From positions 1 to 14,846 of the forward strand of contig DATHNI010000359.1 of NCBI GenBank assembly GCA_035486135.1: a stretch of 14,846 bases of DNA, in the 5' to 3' direction. Source of the stretch: JASHVB01 sp035486135 (lineage in GTDB: Bacteria; Pseudomonadota; Alphaproteobacteria; Acetobacterales; Acetobacteraceae). A program made the position numbers and the translations under genes. The notes beneath the pieces were generated by a model, which was given only the letters and a program-made list of their open reading frames with translations, was not told the DNA's origin and made no database searches. Shown here piece by piece: positions 14,661-14,846 of this stretch. The stretch's first letter is position 1. Every line of letters begins with the position of its first letter.

Positions 14661-14832
14661 CAAGGCTTTGACACAGAGGCCGCAGAGAAGAAGCTCAAGC
14701 CTCCGGGTTTCACAGAGAGAATTCATCGAATGCCGGCTTGTCCTGCGGATCCATCGTGCATTGCCGATGTTTTTTTCTCTGCGTCACTTGTGGCTTGAGC
14801 TTTTTCTCCGTGTGCTCGGTGTTAAAACCTTG
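14661..14832. repeat. Imperfect large inverted repeat of CACGGAG-type elements
   Basis: The left arm begins at 14661 with caaggctttgacacagagg and contains gagaagaagctcaagcc. The reverse complement of the right arm begins at 14832 with caaggttttaacaccgagc and contains gagaaaaagctcaagcc. The likeness continues inward (cagagagaattcatcg against cagagaaaaaaacatcgg), so the arms are each roughly 70 bases around a short centre near 14735-14761. The transcript of either strand could form a long imperfect hairpin. Right after it the window ends in cttgcttgcttcgcttgc, a small slippage repeat. Confidence 0.65.
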
Positions 14833-14846
14833 CTTGCTTCGCTTGC

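Larger units (their letters stand above)
13734..14846. other. Gene-free repeat-rich tract with remnants
   Basis: No intact gene is supported in this last 1.1 kb. Long open frames exist on both strands because the sequence is GC-rich, but they give arginine/proline/glycine-rich products with no family resemblance. What can be seen, listed separately, is a possible terminator, a 15-bp tandem repeat, a duplicated 19-mer, a hairpin element, a fragment resembling TyrA, a second hairpin, and at least three copies of a CACGGAG-type repeat. The base composition falls toward the right end (runs of T and A from about 14760), unlike the coding part of the window. Confidence 0.7.

Overview
The window is 14.8 kb of GC-rich DNA with dense coding, loose start codons (ATG, GTG, TTG) and short palindromic intergenic repeats. 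Together with the style of the CtpA, TrmJ and CysRS proteins, this suggests an alphaproteobacterium, probably Rhodospirillales/Acetobacteraceae. That placement is an inference from protein style only.

Layout. (a) 1-304: the 3' end of a serine beta-lactamase-like hydrolase, followed by a strong inverted repeat (321-416) that separates it from a convergent MFS transporter gene (470-1768, minus). (b) 1998-4849, plus strand: a CocE/NonD-type hydrolase and a ThuA-like protein, divergent from the transporter. (c) 4868-8323, minus strand: read in the direction of transcription, a doubled CMD-like protein, a short-chain dehydrogenase fold protein, an aldo/keto reductase, a possible 35-residue small ORF and a di-metal HD-domain protein. 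Blocks a to c look like an accessory catabolic locus: an organic-anion importer, an ester/amide hydrolase, two NAD(P)-dependent fold proteins and an HD protein that may be an oxygenase. The substrate cannot be read from the sequence. (d) 8378-12302, minus strand: housekeeping genes ctpA, trmJ and cysS, with an almost perfect 50-bp-arm inverted repeat between cysS and trmJ. (e) 12468-13733, plus strand: an Nramp-related transporter with altered metal-site motifs. (f) 13734-14846: no intact gene. It is a graveyard of repeats and hairpins, with a 48-codon fragment that resembles the C-terminus of prephenate dehydrogenase (TyrA) and several copies of an imperfect CACGGAG-type repeat, one pair of which forms a large inverted repeat at the window end.

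The most interesting points are three proteins that keep a familiar fold but have lost its signature catalytic or binding residues: the SDR lacks the Asn, Ser and Tyr of its tetrad, the doubled CMD protein has no cysteine at all, and the Nramp-like protein has DTDVGS and MPW where DPGN and MPH are usual. Two of them sit side by side in the putative catabolic locus. I see no CRISPR array, tRNA, rRNA, prophage or transposase gene.
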